NCBI GenBank assembly: GCA_943361925.1
Contig: CALRIT020000012.1
Location: forward strand, 62,001 to 126,000
Direction: 5' to 3'
Length of the DNA: 64,000 nt
Origin: CAISCU01 sp943361925
Lineage (GTDB): Bacteria > Bacteroidota > Bacteroidia > UKL13-3
Shown here: positions 52,356 to 60,722 of the stretch, piece after piece
How positions within the stretch are numbered: the stretch's first letter is position 1
Layout of the letters: each line of letters begins with the position of its first letter
Position numbers and translations under genes: made by a program
The notes under the pieces: model-generated
What the model saw: the letters and a program-made list of their open reading frames with translations, nothing else
Told to the model about the DNA's origin: nothing
Databases searched by the model: none

Positions 52356-53105
52356 TTAGTTAAGTCCCAAATAATCCATTTTATTCAGCCTTACTTTTGA
52401 TTTTAAGTCAATAATATCAAATCGCTTTATTTGCGTAAAACTACCCATATCGCTGTCACTATTAATTAGAATTGCACCAACAAGAATAACATATTTACAA
52501 CTGTAACTTGTTAAATCAACTAATTCATTTATTCGTTTATCAATTGCTTCATACATAACTTCTGTTGCCTCAAATAAAGGAGATTTTGCGCTTAGAACTC
52601 TTTCTTTTTCATTAAGAAGAATTTGTTCTATAGTGTTCATTTGATAATCTAATTCAGTAATATTTCCTTTTATAACCTGATTATTTGAAATCTTATTCAA
52701 TGCCCCCTTTGCAGCACCACAACAACCACTATTTTTATTTTGACCAATTCTATGTATTTCACCAATTGTTCCTTCTTTGGTAATTCCAATATGAGGTCCA
52801 TAGTAAATAAAAACAGCTCCTTCATCAGGTACATGACTAGCAAAGGCACCCATACCAGTAAGTCCTGTAAAAGGAAATCCATCTAAACCACCCATTTTAA
52901 ATGGACCCAAGAACTCTTGTGTTCTTGCAGGATATTGGATGCTGTTTACATCATCACTGCATATACTGTCTGCAAGCATTATTTGTTTGGGTTCTAAATC
53001 CAATTCATACTCAACAAAATCAATGATTTTATTTACGCTATCTATCGTAGTTATTGCTTTAGGATACCACTGATGGATAATATCTAATTTTTCTCTTTTT
53101 TTCAT
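52356..53105 (-). CDS. LCIB-family (theta/beta-like) carbonic anhydrase
   Basis: A 249-residue soluble protein. Three conserved blocks fit the LCIB family: SICSDDVN (Cys49 with Asp51), GLTGMGAFASHVPDEG, and FIYYGPHIGITKEGTIGEIH (His105), then S-G-C-C-G-A-A-K-G-A-L (Cys128/Cys129). Structural work on algal LCIB proteins showed a beta-CA-like zinc site of Cys-His-Cys, and the three residues here fit that set. It would interconvert CO2 and bicarbonate. Its ATG directly follows the bestrophin stop codon, so it is coupled to an anion channel. I am fairly, not fully, sure of the family. Confidence 0.75.
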   Translation of the reverse strand: MKKREKLDIIHQWYPKAITTIDSVNKIIDFVEYELDLEPKQIMLADSICSDDVNSIQYPARTQEFLGPFKMGGLDGFPFTGLTGMGAFASHVPDEGAVFIYYGPHIGITKEGTIGEIHRIGQNKNSGCCGAAKGALNKISNNQVIKGNITELDYQMNTIEQILLNEKERVLSAKSPLFEATEVMYEAIDKRINELVDLTSYSCKYVILVGAILINSDSDMGSFTQIKRFDIIDLKSKVRLNKMDYLGLN

Positions 53106-54113
53106 TTATAGAATGATATTGTTTTTTGCTTGTAAAGCTGGAGGTAAATCGGTTTCGCCTAACATTTCTCTCATATCTATTTCGATATTTCTACTAATTT
53201 GTGAAATTGGAACATCGTTAGCAGAACCTTCAAATGGATTTTCGGTACTTTCTCCAACTTGTTCCAATGAAGTATAAACCCAAGAAATCAAAACACTAAA
53301 AGGAATAACCAACCAAACCATATTACCTTTCATAAAGCCATCTATATTTTCATTAAGTTTATCAAATTCTCTAAGCATACTAAAGGGCAAAAAAATGCAA
53401 AAAAGTTTGATGAAAAATGAATTAATTGTAGCAAATTGTCTTGGATAAGGAAAGTTTTTAATTCTTTCACTTTTACCTTGCTGGTCATAAAAATCCTTCA
53501 CCATTTTTTGCATTTCTACAAATTGAAAACTATCTATTTCCTTATTCTTAAAAAGTCCTTTGATGGTTTTAGATTGCAAACTCATTATTTGAGTTGCTTT
53601 ATTTTTTGTTGTTAAGAGGTATTTTAATTCATCTAAAGAAATGTATTTAACTAATTCGTCCTCTAAAGAAGTTTCTCTTTCTGGAATATCATAAAAAGCT
53701 TTGTATTCAGTATTGTAAGCTTTGTTTGTGGTTTCCCATGCTCTGCTGTCTCTCATAGCATACCGTAAGGCAGTTAGCCAGGCAAAATGTCGATATATCA
53801 ATTCTTTTGATTTTTCTGAATTGTTCAAAAAATCCCTGCTCATGGTTCCAAAAGCACGACTACTATTAATAATAGCTCCCCATATTTGTCTTGCTTCCCA
53901 TGTTCGATTATAAGTTTGTGTATTTTTAAACCCTACAAGAAATGCAGTTGCTGTGCCTAAAAGTGCAACAACCGACCAAGGAATTGCCAGCCATTTTAAT
54001 CCTGCAATTTGATAAAGCACAACAGGAATGATACTAATAATTAGTGTTTTATAGATATTTCTTCTAGTCCATAGTAGAAATTCAGAAAATTTATAAGCTT
54101 TTCCGGAATGCAT
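53106..54113 (-). CDS. Bestrophin-family anion channel (UPF0187)
   Basis: A 335-residue protein with the UPF0187/bestrophin text in order: an RRNIYKTLIISIIPVVLYQI TM1, then LLGTATAFLVGFKNTQTYNR with R-T-W-E-A-R, and FCIFLPFSML, VWLVIPFSVLISWVYTSLE and ENPF in the C-terminal half. Bacterial bestrophins form pentameric channels, and relatives pass chloride and bicarbonate. It starts at the last base of the potassium-channel stop (TAATG), and its own stop abuts the LCIB ATG. Confidence 0.9.
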   Translation of the reverse strand: MHSGKAYKFSEFLLWTRRNIYKTLIISIIPVVLYQIAGLKWLAIPWSVVALLGTATAFLVGFKNTQTYNRTWEARQIWGAIINSSRAFGTMSRDFLNNSEKSKELIYRHFAWLTALRYAMRDSRAWETTNKAYNTEYKAFYDIPERETSLEDELVKYISLDELKYLLTTKNKATQIMSLQSKTIKGLFKNKEIDSFQFVEMQKMVKDFYDQQGKSERIKNFPYPRQFATINSFFIKLFCIFLPFSMLREFDKLNENIDGFMKGNMVWLVIPFSVLISWVYTSLEQVGESTENPFEGSANDVPISQISRNIEIDMREMLGETDLPPALQAKNNIIL

Positions 54114-54799
54114 TAATTTGATTTTTTTGAGGTGAATTTACTTATTAATATACCAACAAGAACCACCGAATAAAATTGACCAGCAATTCCGAAAAACGAG
54201 GTGATTAATTTTGTAAAATGATTATTGGGAATTATATCACCAAAACCAATGCTTGTAAGTGTTATAGAACTGAAATAAACCAAATCCATATAAGTTGATG
54301 CTGGATTTGTCAAATCAATCCCTTTAAATGATAGAGGATTATAATAAACAAAAAACTGTAATAAGAATGTGCTGATTTCAATTAATAAAAAATACCCACA
54401 CGCTGAAGCAAAGATAATATCAGTATTGATATAACTGGGTTTGATTAAATACTTAAGTACCTCATAAAAGATAAAAAGAAAAAAAACGACATAGGATATG
54501 TTCAGAAAAATAAAGTAATAAGGGATGTTGCCCCAAAATGTTAAACCTATAGGTAAAGCCAAAACAAGTAAAAAAAGTAGTTTTTGAATTAAGTTTTTCC
54601 AATATCCTTTTTCAATAAAAACACCTAAACTGGCAGTGCCCAAAATTAACATATTCATTGGCCAAATTAATTTAGTGTAAAATGGCAAATCACTTAAAAA
54701 TATTCCAATAAAAAGGTGTTGAATCAATGCTAAAAGCAACAACTCATATTTTCTCTTATGTAGATAATTTAAAATTGGCGACATTAATGTTTCATTCAT
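54113..54799 (-). CDS. Potassium-channel-like membrane protein
   Basis: A 228-residue protein with six hydrophobic segments and a pore helix. The selectivity filter reads T-S-I-G-F-G-D (Gly185-Phe186-Gly187). GFG replaces the more common GYG, a variant seen in functional K+ channels. There is no cytoplasmic RCK domain. It is first in the operon with bestrophin and LCIB-type genes, so a K+ flow may balance the anion or proton movement of the pair (inference). Confidence 0.85.
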   Translation of the reverse strand: MNETLMSPILNYLHKRKYELLLLALIQHLFIGIFLSDLPFYTKLIWPMNMLILGTASLGVFIEKGYWKNLIQKLLFLLVLALPIGLTFWGNIPYYFIFLNISYVVFFLFIFYEVLKYLIKPSYINTDIIFASACGYFLLIEISTFLLQFFVYYNPLSFKGIDLTNPASTYMDLVYFSSITLTSIGFGDIIPNNHFTKLITSFFGIAGQFYSVVLVGILISKFTSKKSN

Positions 54800-54889
54800 T
54801 TCATAAAATTAAATGGAGAAAGTTTTTTTACTCAAATGTAACTTATGGAAACTAATTATTCAAAAACTAAACTCGGACTAAATGAAATG

Positions 54890-54912
54890 AATAATAATAA
54901 TAATAATAATAA
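54890..54912. repeat. AAT trinucleotide microsatellite (about 7.7 units)
   Basis: A run of AAT repeats 91 bp upstream of the potassium-channel gene, in the gap to the exonuclease gene. It is likely to vary in length by slippage, and its position could affect promoter spacing of the channel operon. Confidence 0.85.
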
Positions 54913-54939
54913 ATACTAATGTGCATTAAACCTTTCATT

Positions 54940-55461
54940 TTATTTCAAACTTATCTTTAAATCAAACTCCTTTTTAAGTGTGAGTAAGGCTTCTGCATTG
55001 CCTTTTGCATCATCAACTGGGTTGTGTGTATGTTTTGTTTTACGCAAATGTTTAAAGTTTTGAAACATGTCTTTAACCATTCCTTTGTACAAACTACCCA
55101 AGTTTTGAGAACTATGTCCAAATGGATTTCTTTCGATAAAATGATGAAAATACCAACAAATAAACATCCAATCAAATCCATTATTATCGCTTATAAATAC
55201 AGCTTGTCCGGTTGAATGTTGCTTTATCCAATCTGCAAAATCTATCATTACTTTTATAGGCTCTTCAAATAACAAAGTTTCTTCTCTGTTAAAACCAGAA
55301 ACAGCCAAAGCTTCCGGAATCCATTTTGGGGAAATGGGTTTTAAACAAGCATAAAATGTTTTATCCAAATGTTCATCAACCAAAACAGCACCAAACGAAA
55401 TCATTGAATAATCACCGGGTATAGGTCCGTCTGATTCAATATCAACCATAAAATAACTCAT
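54940..55461 (-). CDS. DEDDh-type 3'-5' exonuclease
   Basis: A 173-residue protein with Exo I Asp7-x-Glu9 (FMVDIESDGP), a middle Asp in SDNNGFDWMF and Exo III H-x4-D (HTHNPVDDAKGNAEAL). This is the DEDDh set of the DnaQ-like fold. Length fits a stand-alone nuclease such as the 3'-5' exoribonuclease Rv2179c type, which has the same SDG and HNPVDDA text. It is monocistronic. Confidence 0.83.
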   Translation of the reverse strand: MSYFMVDIESDGPIPGDYSMISFGAVLVDEHLDKTFYACLKPISPKWIPEALAVSGFNREETLLFEEPIKVMIDFADWIKQHSTGQAVFISDNNGFDWMFICWYFHHFIERNPFGHSSQNLGSLYKGMVKDMFQNFKHLRKTKHTHNPVDDAKGNAEALLTLKKEFDLKISLK

Positions 55462-55600
55462 CTTCTTTTTGGAAATTAAAGTTGTAAATTATTAAATATA
55501 TATGAGTTGTTTATAATAAGCTAGTGAATTATTTAGGGCCTGCTGAAAATCTTTATTAGGACTTATTTAATCAACCAAATCATGAATCAAAACAAAATTA

Positions 55601-55649
55601 AAAGCCATTATTTAAAGTCTAAAAAGTTTAAACTTTAAATAATGGCTTT
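55601..55649 (-). terminator. 18-bp hairpin, terminator of the DUF2911 gene
   Basis: The arms AAAGCCATTATTTAAAGT (55601-55618) and its complement (55632-55649) are perfect. On the minus strand a T-rich run (TAATTTTGTTTTG) follows. The hairpin is 45 bp downstream of the DUF2911 stop. Confidence 0.75.
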
Positions 55650-55694
55650 GATACTTTAAAAGAGTTTTGATAACTCCTATAGTTTCTAATTTCT

Positions 55695-56195
55695 TTAGAA
55701 CTGGATAGGCAAACTAACTTTTACATTGTCCCACATAATGTTTAATGCAGTTCCTTTTGAATTGTCGGTAAAGCTAAAGCTCAATTTCTCTTGTTCTTTA
55801 ATGGTTTCTACATTTACTTCCACACTCAATACATTTTTTGCTTTAATTTTTGAATACCCATATGAACCCCATTGTTTTAGTTCTGAGTTTAGAATAATGG
55901 TCCATGAATTTTTTTGAGGAATGGTAAACAAGGTATAAGTACCTGCTTTTATTGTTTTACCTGATATAACAACATCACTAGTAAAAGTAATTTCTGTTGC
56001 TTCATTGGCACCTGTTCTCCAAACTTCTCCATAAGGAACCAAGTCTCCAAATATTACACGCCCTTTTTTAGATGGTTGACCGTAGGTTACTTTTACATTT
56101 TTTGTTTCGGCGCTCATTTTAGGACTTTTTGTATTTTGCCCAAAGCTGATAACCACACTAAATACAAATAAGATAGAAAGATAAATTTTATTCAT
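55695..56195 (-). CDS. DUF2911 family secreted protein
   Basis: A 166-residue protein with a signal peptide ending in SFGQ (residue 20). The conserved DUF2911 text is complete: VTYGQPSKKGRVIFGDLVPYG, then VWRTGANEATEITF, I-K-A-G-T-Y-T-L-F-T-I-P and WTIILN. The family is abundant in Bacteroidota, secreted, and has no known biochemical role. It is monocistronic with its own terminator. Confidence 0.92.
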   Translation of the reverse strand: MNKIYLSILFVFSVVISFGQNTKSPKMSAETKNVKVTYGQPSKKGRVIFGDLVPYGEVWRTGANEATEITFTSDVVISGKTIKAGTYTLFTIPQKNSWTIILNSELKQWGSYGYSKIKAKNVLSVEVNVETIKEQEKLSFSFTDNSKGTALNIMWDNVKVSLPIQF

Positions 56196-56327
56196 TTTGA
56201 TTTTGTTTAATACTAATAAAAAGAATAATTTGAACGAATTGTTTTGAGAAACAAAGCTTATGCCAATTACTTTTACTAAAATAGAAGATTGGTACAGATG
56301 CGGATTTTCGAAATTAATTTAAATTCA

Positions 56328-57191
56328 TCATTTTTTATCATCCTTAAAATGATAAAAAAACTGATGTAATATTTCACTGGTTTGTTGAGTAGAAGTAAAT
56401 GGAAAAAAGTGATTCATATCTTTCCAAACATATTGATTATAAAAAGCTTTAGGGAATTTTGACTGGGTATAATTCAAGTTTATAAAAGGAACGATATTGT
56501 CTTTATCGCCATGAATATGTAGAATTGGACTATTAATCTTTTCCCAGTTGGGTTCTATTTGTTTTAATTCTTCTGCATGTGTGTATTTTTCATCTGCAGA
56601 AACCCGCAATGCAGCAGAAACCATCCACCTAGTTGCTTTCCAATAGGCAATTTTACCAAACCAAAAGTACTTCTCATTATTTGGATCTAATGCCGGCGCC
56701 ATAAGGGCAGTGGCTTTTAAAAACGAAGGCTGACTAGCACTTATACAAGCAGCAACAGTTCCACCATAAGAATGGCCAGCAATGAAAACAGCTTGATTTT
56801 TTTTAATCAAATTATTTATTAAAGAAATTATCAGTTCCGACTGTTTTTGAATGCTTGCAAATTCACCATAATTAGAGTAACCATAACCCATTCGGTCTAA
56901 TATCAGAACCGAATAATTCTCTGTTATCAATTTGTTTTCCAGAAAATTTAAAAGTGCAGATGATGAGCCCGGTGCTCCATGAATAAGAACTAGTAATGGT
57001 AAATCTTTATTGGGATTTTCATAATGAAAATAACGTATTGTAAAGTTATCCTGTTTAAAATAAAAAACCTTTAAATCGGATACATACTTTTTAGCTTCCT
57101 TTATTGTAGCCTCATCACTTTTTCTAAATGTCATACACGATTGCAATAGAAAAATGAAACTTATAAATAAGAAAAATATGAATAGTTTCAT
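56328..57191 (-). CDS. Alpha/beta hydrolase lipoprotein
   Basis: About 287 residues. A signal peptide with lipobox L-L-Q-S-C (from the ATG at 57191) precedes an alpha/beta hydrolase fold with LIHGAPGSSSAL, nucleophile elbow A-G-H-S-Y-G-G, acid in HGDKDNIVP and histidine in DMNHFFPF. It is a membrane-anchored serine hydrolase, probably an esterase or peptidase on the periplasmic side. It is monocistronic. Confidence 0.82.
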   Translation of the reverse strand: MKLFIFFLFISFIFLLQSCMTFRKSDEATIKEAKKYVSDLKVFYFKQDNFTIRYFHYENPNKDLPLLVLIHGAPGSSSALLNFLENKLITENYSVLILDRMGYGYSNYGEFASIQKQSELIISLINNLIKKNQAVFIAGHSYGGTVAACISASQPSFLKATALMAPALDPNNEKYFWFGKIAYWKATRWMVSAALRVSADEKYTHAEELKQIEPNWEKINSPILHIHGDKDNIVPFINLNYTQSKFPKAFYNQYVWKDMNHFFPFTSTQQTSEILHQFFYHFKDDKK

Positions 57192-57280
57192 TGGTAAGTG
57201 CATTTATAACAATATTAAAACATTCTAATTAATAATTTCAAAATCAATTTTCTGATAATAAATTTCAATATGTTTTGATT

Positions 57281-57673
57281 TCACCCAAAAATAACTTCTT
57301 CAAAGGTTTTAGCTTTTTTTAGCTTTTCAATCCATTCAAATTTGTTTGGGTAATCATCTAATTTATTGATTTGATTCAGCAGATGTAAACGAACTTCTTC
57401 AATTGTCATTTTGTTATTGGTAGGTTTGAAAATTAGCTCAACCTTACAAAAATTAGGAATGAAACTTAATATCTGTCGAAATAAACCAGGTAATTTTCTA
57501 TCTATTAATTGATAAACTTTACCATTAGAATCAACAAACAACTGATCTAAAAAGTATTCTTTGTATAACTGATAGTCGTTTGTATAAATGAATTCATCTT
57601 CAAGAATGTAAATCAAGTAATCTTCGTTTTTATCCCAATTTGTAATAGAAACATTGGCTGCCGGAAATTTCAT
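57281..57673 (-). CDS. Hypothetical small protein
   Basis: About 130 residues from the ATG at 57673, which has an A-rich leader. It is acidic, with an alternating pattern (YLIYILEDEFIYTNDYQLYK) and a helical C-terminal half (EEVRLHLLNQINKL, then WIEKLKKAKTFEEVIFG). No family is recognised. It has no signal peptide and stands alone. Confidence 0.5.
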   Translation of the reverse strand: MKFPAANVSITNWDKNEDYLIYILEDEFIYTNDYQLYKEYFLDQLFVDSNGKVYQLIDRKLPGLFRQILSFIPNFCKVELIFKPTNNKMTIEEVRLHLLNQINKLDDYPNKFEWIEKLKKAKTFEEVIFG

Positions 57674-57767
57674 TTTTTTTAATGAGTTTATATAATTACA
57701 AAAGCAATTCAACAATTTTAATCGATTTCTTTCGTATAAAACTTGTAATCCAAAGTATTATCATAAA

Positions 57768-57838
57768 TAAAGCCCACCCTTACGGGCAGGCTTTAATACA
57801 CTTTAACAAAACAGGGGTTTTAAGCAGGAGCCCCTGTT
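57768..57838 (-). terminator. Two consecutive terminator-like hairpins
   Basis: Hairpin 1 pairs TAAAGCC (57768-57774) with GGCTTTA (57789-57795), with an inner CCC/GGG. Hairpin 2 pairs AACAGGGG (57810-57817) with CCCCTGTT (57831-57838). Both have T-rich downstream sequence on the minus strand (TTTATTTA; TTTTGTT). Confidence 0.6.
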
Positions 57839-58005
57839 TAATTTGGTAAATTTTGTTCGCTTTAAGCTTGTTTTAATGAAGCAATTTGTAGAATTAATTT
57901 CAAAAAACAAATAGTTCGCAATTATTTTCACCTCATTTTCTGAGTTTTATGTCAATTTGATGTTTTATTGCTAAATAATTCTGACATCATTCAATAATTA
58001 CAATT

Positions 58006-58117
58006 GGATTTGGGATTTTTGATTTACGATTTTTGATTTACGATTTACGATTGGGGATTTGAGATTTACGATTTTTGAATTAGGATTTACGATTGGGGAT
58101 TGGGGATTGGGGATTTT
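58006..58117. repeat. Degenerate tandem repeat tract (GATTTACGAT / GATTGGG)
   Basis: The left part repeats gatttacgat and gatttttgat units. The right part has three perfect GATTGGG copies (58091-58111). The whole tract is strongly strand-biased, with T and G on the + strand. It looks like slippage-grown low-complexity DNA just upstream of the DMT transporter gene. Confidence 0.8.
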
Positions 58118-58200
58118 GTAATTAGCTTAATTATTAAAGGCATTATTTTTCAAATGATATAAAAGCCAAATTTTAAATCAAATTCGAGTATTATTGAAAA

Positions 58201-59175
58201 ATGAGTAATACAAGTTTAGGACTACTTGCAGCCATATTAACCGTTTTTAGCTGGACAATCGGCACATTTTCTTTTGCCCATGCATCAAGAATTGCCAATC
58301 CTGCTTCGGTAAACAGAGTGCGATTATTATATGCATTTGTTGTTTTAGGCATAATGACTTGTATCATTTCCGCCATAAGTCCAATGCAATTATTTAGTTT
58401 ACCTGAAGTATCACATTACCTTTGGTTTGGATTGTCAGGCATTATAGGTTTAACTCTGGGTGATTATTTTGCCTTTACAGCTTATCATATTTTAGGCAGT
58501 CGCAGGACATCATTATTTAGCAGCTTTGCTCCAGGTGCAGCATTATTTGCTGGAATGTTTTTTGTAGATGAACAATTGTCGTTTTTAGGTATAATAGGTA
58601 TGTTTATTTCTATTATTGGTGTTCTATTATTAAGCTTATCAAAAAACGAACAAGCAGCTGTAGAGGCTGAAGGAAGAGGTAATTTTACACAAGGAATTTT
58701 ATTTGCAAGTTTGGGTGCTATTTGCCAAGGTCTTGGTTTGGTATTAGCCAAAAAGGGATTTATGAGCAGCACTGAAGAGATAAGTGCCATTCATGCTACC
58801 TGGATTAGGATGTTTATTGCTACAATATCAGTTTATCTAATTGGAATTTTTAAAACCAATATCATTCAAGAATTTAAAGCCATCACTTTTAATATCAATA
58901 AACTTAAACCTGTATTACTTGGAACATTGTTTGGACCAGTAATTGGGGTTTCTCTTTCCTTATTTTCTGCTAATAAAATTGAAGTAAGTATTACTCAAAC
59001 CATTCTTTCTTTGTTACCTGTTTCTGTAACATTTGCAGCAGTTTTATTCTTTAATGAAAAGGTTCAATTTAAATCTTATTTAGCCGTTTTAGTATCTATA
59101 ATTGGCGTGTTAATTTTAGTTTGGAGAGCAGAATTACAATCTTGGATTCTTCAATTTATTAATTCATTAAAATAA
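58201..59175 (+). CDS. DMT-superfamily transporter (two EamA domains)
   Basis: A 324-residue protein with ten TM helices in two EamA halves (about 5-140 and 160-310). The pattern SWTIGTFSFAHAS, then SGIIGLTLGDYFAFTAYHILG and LLSLLPVSVTFAAVLFFNEKVQ is typical of drug/metabolite transporters. The substrate is unknown. It is transcribed alone, and its end overlaps the convergent gene by 17 bp. Confidence 0.88.
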   Translation: MSNTSLGLLAAILTVFSWTIGTFSFAHASRIANPASVNRVRLLYAFVVLGIMTCIISAISPMQLFSLPEVSHYLWFGLSGIIGLTLGDYFAFTAYHILGSRRTSLFSSFAPGAALFAGMFFVDEQLSFLGIIGMFISIIGVLLLSLSKNEQAAVEAEGRGNFTQGILFASLGAICQGLGLVLAKKGFMSSTEEISAIHATWIRMFIATISVYLIGIFKTNIIQEFKAITFNINKLKPVLLGTLFGPVIGVSLSLFSANKIEVSITQTILSLLPVSVTFAAVLFFNEKVQFKSYLAVLVSIIGVLILVWRAELQSWILQFINSLK

Positions 59176-59971
59176 ATTCAAACTCATAACATAATCTATC
59201 AATTTTAGCTTTTGTTAATTCGGAAGCTGCATTGGCGTTACCCAAATAATAATGTGAGATTGGGGTAAACCAAAATATAAAAGCATCTAGAGGTGCATGC
59301 AAAATTGAAGTTGTTACTAATCCTCCAACCAAGCCGGCATTTAATAAAAACGCATGACTTGCATTTTTATAATCCTTTAAATACAGCTGACCTAAACCGG
59401 GTAATATCAAACTTTTAGTTGCTATTTTGTTTGGATTTAATTTTAGTATTTCGTTAATAATAAAACTTAGTGAATCTGCTTTTGATTCATTTAATAACTT
59501 TGTTGTTTTCAAAGATTGAACTAAATCAATAGCCTCTTTCCATTTTTTTTGTCTGAAATAAGCCAGTAAACAATACTGTTTATACTTTGGATAAAACCAT
59601 TCATAATCAGCAAAACCATAATTATCTTCACTTAATAAAACATCATAGTTTTCGGTATTTAAAGCAGAAACCGCGAAATAATCAAGCAAAATCAAACTAT
59701 CAGGATACAAATTATCATCAAGCATATTTTTAGAAAGCAAGTATGAATCGTCAAAATTCTTTGATAGATAAGAAGCCTTTAACATATTCCATTTAAAATC
59801 GTTTCTATCACTAAAAAAGTCAATTCTTTTATAGAGATAAAATGCTGTTTTATAATTTTCTCGTTTTAGTTCAAAATTTGCTGAATCCAGCAGTTCATTT
59901 ATACCTTGGGCATAACTGATTTGAAATAAATTAATGAGGAATAGCAAACATAAAACCTTCAATTTTTTCAT
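59159..59971 (-). CDS. Secreted TPR-like protein with PGLGQ membrane tail, copy 2
   Basis: A 270-residue protein with a signal peptide (FQISYAQ, to about 22), TPR-like helices (about 30-160) and a C-terminal part with I-L-P-G-L-G-Q-L-Y followed by TM-like segments. It is a paralogue of the upstream gene, which it overlaps by 41 bp. The PGxGQxY motif occurs in small membrane domains such as DUF5683/TM2. Function is unknown, but the tight coupling with a YidD-like gene hints at an envelope role. Confidence 0.6.
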   Translation of the reverse strand: MKKLKVLCLLFLINLFQISYAQGINELLDSANFELKRENYKTAFYLYKRIDFFSDRNDFKWNMLKASYLSKNFDDSYLLSKNMLDDNLYPDSLILLDYFAVSALNTENYDVLLSEDNYGFADYEWFYPKYKQYCLLAYFRQKKWKEAIDLVQSLKTTKLLNESKADSLSFIINEILKLNPNKIATKSLILPGLGQLYLKDYKNASHAFLLNAGLVGGLVTTSILHAPLDAFIFWFTPISHYYLGNANAASELTKAKIDRLCYEFEFILMN

Positions 59972-60722
59972 TTACAAGTTCATTAATTTGTTGTTGTCTA
60001 AAAGTTTTTTGTCGCTTTATTTCATTTTTAGTACCCAGCAAGTTGGCACCGTAAAATCCCAAAGCCAAAGCTGAATTTACCCAAGCGAAAACCGAATTTA
60101 TACCATAACGATCAAAAGCTCTTCCTGCCAAAAATGCATAAGAGCCAAAAGAAAACATGGTGATTAAACCATCTCTGTTATTTCCCAAAAGCATTTTGCC
60201 TGAACCAGGTAAAAGTATAGAACTATAAAGTGGCCAATTATTAAATGATTTAAAGTTTGCAATCAGAGTTAATTCATCAGCAAAAAAAACGCTATCATCC
60301 AAATGATTTGTATTTAATAACAAACGAACTCCAGTAGTATCTAATTCCTTTAAAAACAAATAGGCTTTTAAATCTGGAGGAAGTAAAACGAGGTTGTTAA
60401 TCATTTGAAAAGAATCGAGATATATTGACAAGGCAATCTTAAACAACTCAGCATTCTTTAAGTTAAAATGAGCAGGTAAATTAAGATTTAAAGCACTAGA
60501 ATATTTTTTTTGAGAACTAAGACTCTTAAGGTATAAAACATAAATTGAATCATTCTGACTTTTTGAAAGATGTGGATTTAAGACCATCTCACATGCTTCA
60601 AAATCTCTTTCTTCATATAAAGCACGGGCATATTTCAAACTAGCTGTATCTGAAAAATAATTCTGACCAAAAGCTAAAGAATGAACAAAACAACAAAAAA
60701 CAATAAGTATATTTTTAATCAT
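59931..60722 (-). CDS. Secreted TPR-like protein with PGSGK membrane tail, copy 1
   Basis: A 263-residue protein with a signal peptide (FVHSLAFGQ, to about 20), TPR-like helices and a C-terminal I-L-L-P-G-S-G-K-M-L-L followed by two TM-like segments. It aligns in layout with the downstream paralogue. The start overlaps the YidD-like stop by 4 bp. No enzymatic motif is present. Confidence 0.6.
   Translation of the reverse strand: MIKNILIVFCCFVHSLAFGQNYFSDTASLKYARALYEERDFEACEMVLNPHLSKSQNDSIYVLYLKSLSSQKKYSSALNLNLPAHFNLKNAELFKIALSIYLDSFQMINNLVLLPPDLKAYLFLKELDTTGVRLLLNTNHLDDSVFFADELTLIANFKSFNNWPLYSSILLPGSGKMLLGNNRDGLITMFSFGSYAFLAGRAFDRYGINSVFAWVNSALALGFYGANLLGTKNEIKRQKTFRQQQINELVNEKIEGFMFAIPH

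Larger units (their letters stand above)
57674..58200. other. 527-bp divergent intergenic region with two hairpins and a degenerate repeat tract
   Basis: It lies between divergent genes and holds two minus-oriented terminator-like hairpins (57768-57838) and a GATTTACGAT/GATTGGG tandem-repeat tract (58006-58117). No ORF with coding character is seen. The hairpins have no obvious upstream gene to terminate. Confidence 0.7.

Noticed and set aside
58091..58115. G-quadruplex
   Set aside because: Only three closely spaced GGGG runs are present; the fourth is too far away for a stable intramolecular structure.
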